Of a DNA stretch of 64,000 nt, positions 61,617 through 64,000 are shown piece after piece. The notes below the pieces were generated by a model that was not told where the DNA came from, did not search any database, and was given only the letters and a program-made list of their open reading frames with translations. The stretch covers positions 1 to 64,000 of the forward strand of contig QKCJ01000034.1 in assembly GCA_003245715.1 (NCBI GenBank), written 5' to 3'. Position numbers and translations under genes: made by a program. The stretch's first letter is position 1; each line of letters starts with the position of its first letter. This DNA comes from a bacterium (GTDB lineage: Bacteria > Planctomycetota > SZUA-567).

Positions 61617-62954
61617 TTATATGGAAATCTCAATTGCGGAATTTTTCTGGATCTTCCGGTACAGCCGCACTGCCGCAGCCAGTTCCCTGAGTTCCGGTTC
61701 TACAGGCTTGTCGCTGAAAATCAACTGTTTGAATCCTTCATTGACAAGGTTCATCAGACCCGGTGAATCAACAAGGTATTTCGCGGTCATATGATTTGAT
61801 TCATTGAGGCAGACCATGTCGTCATTGTCTTCAAGGTCAATACTTTTCATCGCAGAATCCTTGCGGACGGGAATTTCATACTTGGTAGACGAGATATAAT
61901 CCTGGGCCTTTTCCGAAAACATGAATTTTATAAAACTCTTCTGTAATGCCCTGTTTGCACATTCTTTGCGGATGCAGATTACATCTGTAGCCTGAACCAC
62001 CCTTGCCTCAATCCCTTCAATTTTCGGAAAAGGTAGAATACAGTAATCGCTCTTTTGAAGGTCGGAAAACTTGTGAAACGGCGTTCTCTCGCTGACCAGA
62101 AATGCCAGTTTGTTTTCGCAGAAATCTTTGTTTTTCAGGCGCACCGGTCCTGTTATGCCGATCTCGTCCTTTAACTCACGCAGAAGCGTAACGCTTTTAA
62201 GAGTTTTGGGACTGTCTATTTCAACGTTACCTTTATCACTGAAAAAACTGCCGCCAAAGTGAAAGATCCAGCTGTTCCAGATATGGGCGGTGTCGTCATA
62301 ATTTATAATCGCTTCAGGTGGAAAACTTCTGCGCAGGGTTTTAACGCACTCGATAAACTCGTCATAACTCCAGCCCGGTGCAGGGATTTTGCAGCCTGCG
62401 TTTTCAAGAATATTTTTATTGCAGAAAATAATCTTTGGCGAAAAGGTGAAAGGAAGTCCATATATCGCCCCGTCACTATGCCTGAACGACTCAAAAGGTT
62501 TCTGCATAAAGAGATCTGAATTGTAGAGGCCAATTTCCTCGGCAATATCATTAAGATCCAGAAATTCCTTATAATTTGCCTGCAGGCTCATACTGGTTCG
62601 CAGCTCAAAAATGCCGCGATTGAAGCGCCGGTACATTGAACACTCCGGCAGCGCGGCAAGAAAGAGTTTCCTGAAATCATCCATCCAGAAAAGGTTGCTG
62701 TTGAAAACGGAAAACTGATTGCGTAAAAGCATCTCCGGGTACTCTTTTCGGACCAGTGAGCCTTTGCGTGGCAGGCATTCAAGTATTCCGTCATTCTCAA
62801 GAGAATTGACCGCCTGCTGGACAATGGCAAAAGAGACCCCAAGCGTCGAAGATAAACTCCTGGAAGAAGGGATTTTCTTTTCTTTCGGGTACTCGCCACT
62901 GTCTACTGACCATAAAATGGCATCTCTTACCTGGGCTAGTTTGCTGTCAATCAA
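61617..62954 (-). CDS. GntR helix-turn-helix fused to an ABC-type solute-binding domain
   Basis: 445 residues. Residues about 1-70 are a GntR winged helix (IPSSRSLSSTLGVSFAIVQQ ... AVNSLENDGILECLPRKGSLV). The rest is a family 1 extracellular solute-binding-protein domain (IYGLPFTFSPKIIFCNKNIL, PGWSYDEFIECVKTL, KLAFLVSERTPF, FMFSEKAQDYISS) with no signal peptide, so it works inside the cell as a one-component sugar sensor. The start is TTG at 62954. A promoter with a built-in inverted repeat lies at 62992-63019, suggesting autoregulation. It heads the set B genes and is a paralogue of the divergent gene at 63272. Confidence 0.88.
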   Translation of the reverse strand: MIDSKLAQVRDAILWSVDSGEYPKEKKIPSSRSLSSTLGVSFAIVQQAVNSLENDGILECLPRKGSLVRKEYPEMLLRNQFSVFNSNLFWMDDFRKLFLAALPECSMYRRFNRGIFELRTSMSLQANYKEFLDLNDIAEEIGLYNSDLFMQKPFESFRHSDGAIYGLPFTFSPKIIFCNKNILENAGCKIPAPGWSYDEFIECVKTLRRSFPPEAIINYDDTAHIWNSWIFHFGGSFFSDKGNVEIDSPKTLKSVTLLRELKDEIGITGPVRLKNKDFCENKLAFLVSERTPFHKFSDLQKSDYCILPFPKIEGIEARVVQATDVICIRKECANRALQKSFIKFMFSEKAQDYISSTKYEIPVRKDSAMKSIDLEDNDDMVCLNESNHMTAKYLVDSPGLMNLVNEGFKQLIFSDKPVEPELRELAAAVRLYRKIQKNSAIEISI

Positions 62955-62991
62955 TGTTCTTCTCGCTTGCTGTTGGGGTTATTCTATTTGG

Positions 62992-63019
62992 AGTATACAA
63001 CGAAAACTGTATATGTCAA
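62992..63019 (-). promoter_or_regulatory. Promoter with operator-like repeat for the set B regulator
   Basis: On the minus strand, TTGACA (63019-63014), a 16-base spacer and TATACT (62997-62992). The spacer begins with TATACA and the repeat closes with TGTATA across the -10 box: TATACA-N8-TGTATA (62994-63013). A protein bound here would cover the whole promoter. Confidence 0.75.
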
Positions 63020-63153
63020 CAAAACGCGATTAAAAAAAGAGTAAAAATGAAATTAAGAATCTGTATAGGTCAGTATTTGGGTATGTAATATCGCTTTTGG
63101 CGAGATTTTAAAACAATCGTTTGGAGAAATTTGGGGTATAATATTAGCTAAAT

Positions 63154-63206
63154 CGCAAACTGACTTAGCCAGTATGTATTGACTAAGCCAGTTTGCGTGA
63201 TAGAAT
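63154..63206 (+). promoter_or_regulatory. Long inverted repeat overlapping the promoter of the divergent regulator
   Basis: CGCAAACTGACTTAG (63154-63168) and CTAAGCCAGTTTGCG (63183-63197) are complementary at 14 of 15 positions around a 14-base spacer. TTGACT (63179-63184), 16 bases and TAGAAT (63201-63206) form a sigma-70 promoter whose spacer contains the right arm. It differs from the TATACA repeat 140 bases away, so the two regulators may have distinct sites. Confidence 0.75.
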
Positions 63207-63271
63207 AATGATATGGAGTATTTGGATTAATTTGGTGTTTTCATATATATGCGGATTATGGCTTCAGAAAA

Positions 63272-64000
63272 ATGACTACTTTGGCAGATGGCAAGATTAA
63301 AAATGAGATCGACCGGGTGCAGGTGGTCAGGCATTATATACTCGACAGGCTTGAGCGTGGAGTTTATAAAAGTGGGCAGCGGCTGCCCGGTGCCAGAAAA
63401 ATCGCTGATGAGACGGGTGTTTCATTTCTGATGACCCAGCACGCCATTGAGTCTCTGGCGCAGGATGGAATTCTTGAGGTGCTTGCGCGCAGGGGAGCCT
63501 TTGTCCAGAGTAAATGGAAGACAAGGGTGCTTGATGACAATTTCTGTGTTTTTGATATTGCCACAACCCGCAGTTGGATTCCGGATGTTATTGAGATGCT
63601 GCAGGAGAGTCTGCCGGGGTTGAGGCAGACAACGATTTTTGAAAAGAGTACACTGGAGTATCGTCCGACGGCGTATGTTCAGTCTCATGCCAGTGAGTAT
63701 CTTGATTTGAGCGGGTATTTTGATGAGTGTTTTCCGGAGAAGTCGGACTTTTTCCTTGATCCTTTTAAACGCTTTCAGATCGGCGGCAGTCTGGTGGGTA
63801 TTCCTTTTATTTTTTCACCAAGGGTAATCTTTATAAATAGCACGCTGTTTGAAAAATGTGGCTGCAAAGTTCCGCAGAGCGGTTGGGGTTGGGATGAGTT
63901 TATTCAGACAGTGCGGACGCTTGGTAAACATCTGCCTGAGGACAGGATAATCAACTGGGTCAATCAGTCTTATCTGTGGATGAATTTTATAATGAGGGCT
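63272..64000 (+). CDS. GntR/solute-binding fusion regulator (partial, runs off the end)
   Basis: 243 codons are visible from the ATG at 63272 to the end of the window with no stop. The N-terminus is a GntR winged helix (LERGVYKSGQRLPGARKIAD, VSFLMTQHAIESLAQDGILE), followed by the start of a solute-binding domain (SLVGIPFIFSPRVIFINSTL, SGWGWDEFIQTVRTLGKHLP). It aligns along its length with the divergent gene at 61617-62954 but is clearly diverged, so the pair is not a recent duplication. No good ribosome-binding site is seen; spacing from the -10 box is about 65 bases. Confidence 0.85.
   Translation, partial: MTTLADGKIKNEIDRVQVVRHYILDRLERGVYKSGQRLPGARKIADETGVSFLMTQHAIESLAQDGILEVLARRGAFVQSKWKTRVLDDNFCVFDIATTRSWIPDVIEMLQESLPGLRQTTIFEKSTLEYRPTAYVQSHASEYLDLSGYFDECFPEKSDFFLDPFKRFQIGGSLVGIPFIFSPRVIFINSTLFEKCGCKVPQSGWGWDEFIQTVRTLGKHLPEDRIINWVNQSYLWMNFIMRA

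Overview
The window looks like a chromosomal segment of a PVC-group bacterium, most probably a Lentisphaerota (Victivallis/Lentisphaera-like) genome. The strongest pointers are two pseudopilin-like proteins with an FTLIE leader and an H-X9-DG tail next to regulators and carbohydrate-active enzymes, regulators that fuse a GntR helix-turn-helix to a solute-binding domain, and large hydrolases of the kinds common in that phylum. This placement rests on gene content; no rRNA or other phylogenetic marker was used. I found no tRNA, rRNA, CRISPR array or insertion sequence.

Region 1 (1-20.6 kb) is mainly housekeeping: MazG-type pyrophosphatase, solute-binding protein, YchF, FKBP-type isomerase, a radical SAM/SPASM-like enzyme, a YkuI-like EAL protein, threonine synthase, DapB, citramalate synthase (isoleucine made from pyruvate), a Gfo/Idh oxidoreductase, a metallophosphoesterase, a Nudix protein, an L,D-transpeptidase-like protein that has lost its catalytic residues, YebC, an RseC-like redox protein and a relative of the tRNA-queuosine mannosyltransferase. 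A 1.1 kb AT-rich non-coding stretch lies before thrC.

Region 2 (20.7-34.4 kb) holds a lone flagellin behind a near-consensus sigma-70 promoter; a tightly overlapping signalling operon (hybrid histidine kinase, receiver, stand-alone CheB methylesterase, then a receiver fused to a degenerate NtrC-like AAA+ domain); and a ketosynthase/ACP pair followed by a YkgJ-like protein and MiaA. A GT87-like membrane protein and a second Gfo/Idh protein follow.

Region 3 (34.6-43 kb) carries a 1341-residue exported protein with two DUF3857/transglutaminase units, the second catalytically dead, then transketolase and a palindrome-rich intergenic region.

Region 4 (42-64 kb) is accessory and devoted to carbohydrate use. 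A LacI-type regulator faces uxaB-uxaA (tagaturonate reductase, altronate dehydratase), with two TGACA..TGTCA palindromes between them. Next come a decayed GH5-like hydrolase joined to an AraC fragment, a 939-residue hydrolase sharing a module with it, and two versions of one gene set: regulator, pseudopilin, hydrolase. Set A is a GntR/LacI-type regulator, pseudopilin and the 939-residue hydrolase. Set B is a GntR/solute-binding fusion, pseudopilin, a secreted beta-helix protein and an SGNH esterase. An AraC regulator and an ADP-ribosylglycohydrolase-family protein lie between the sets. The window ends inside a second GntR/solute-binding fusion, divergent from the first, with an inverted repeat placed in each promoter spacer. 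The beta-helix protein, esterase and UxaA/B suggest growth on a uronate-containing (pectin-like) polymer; that is inference.
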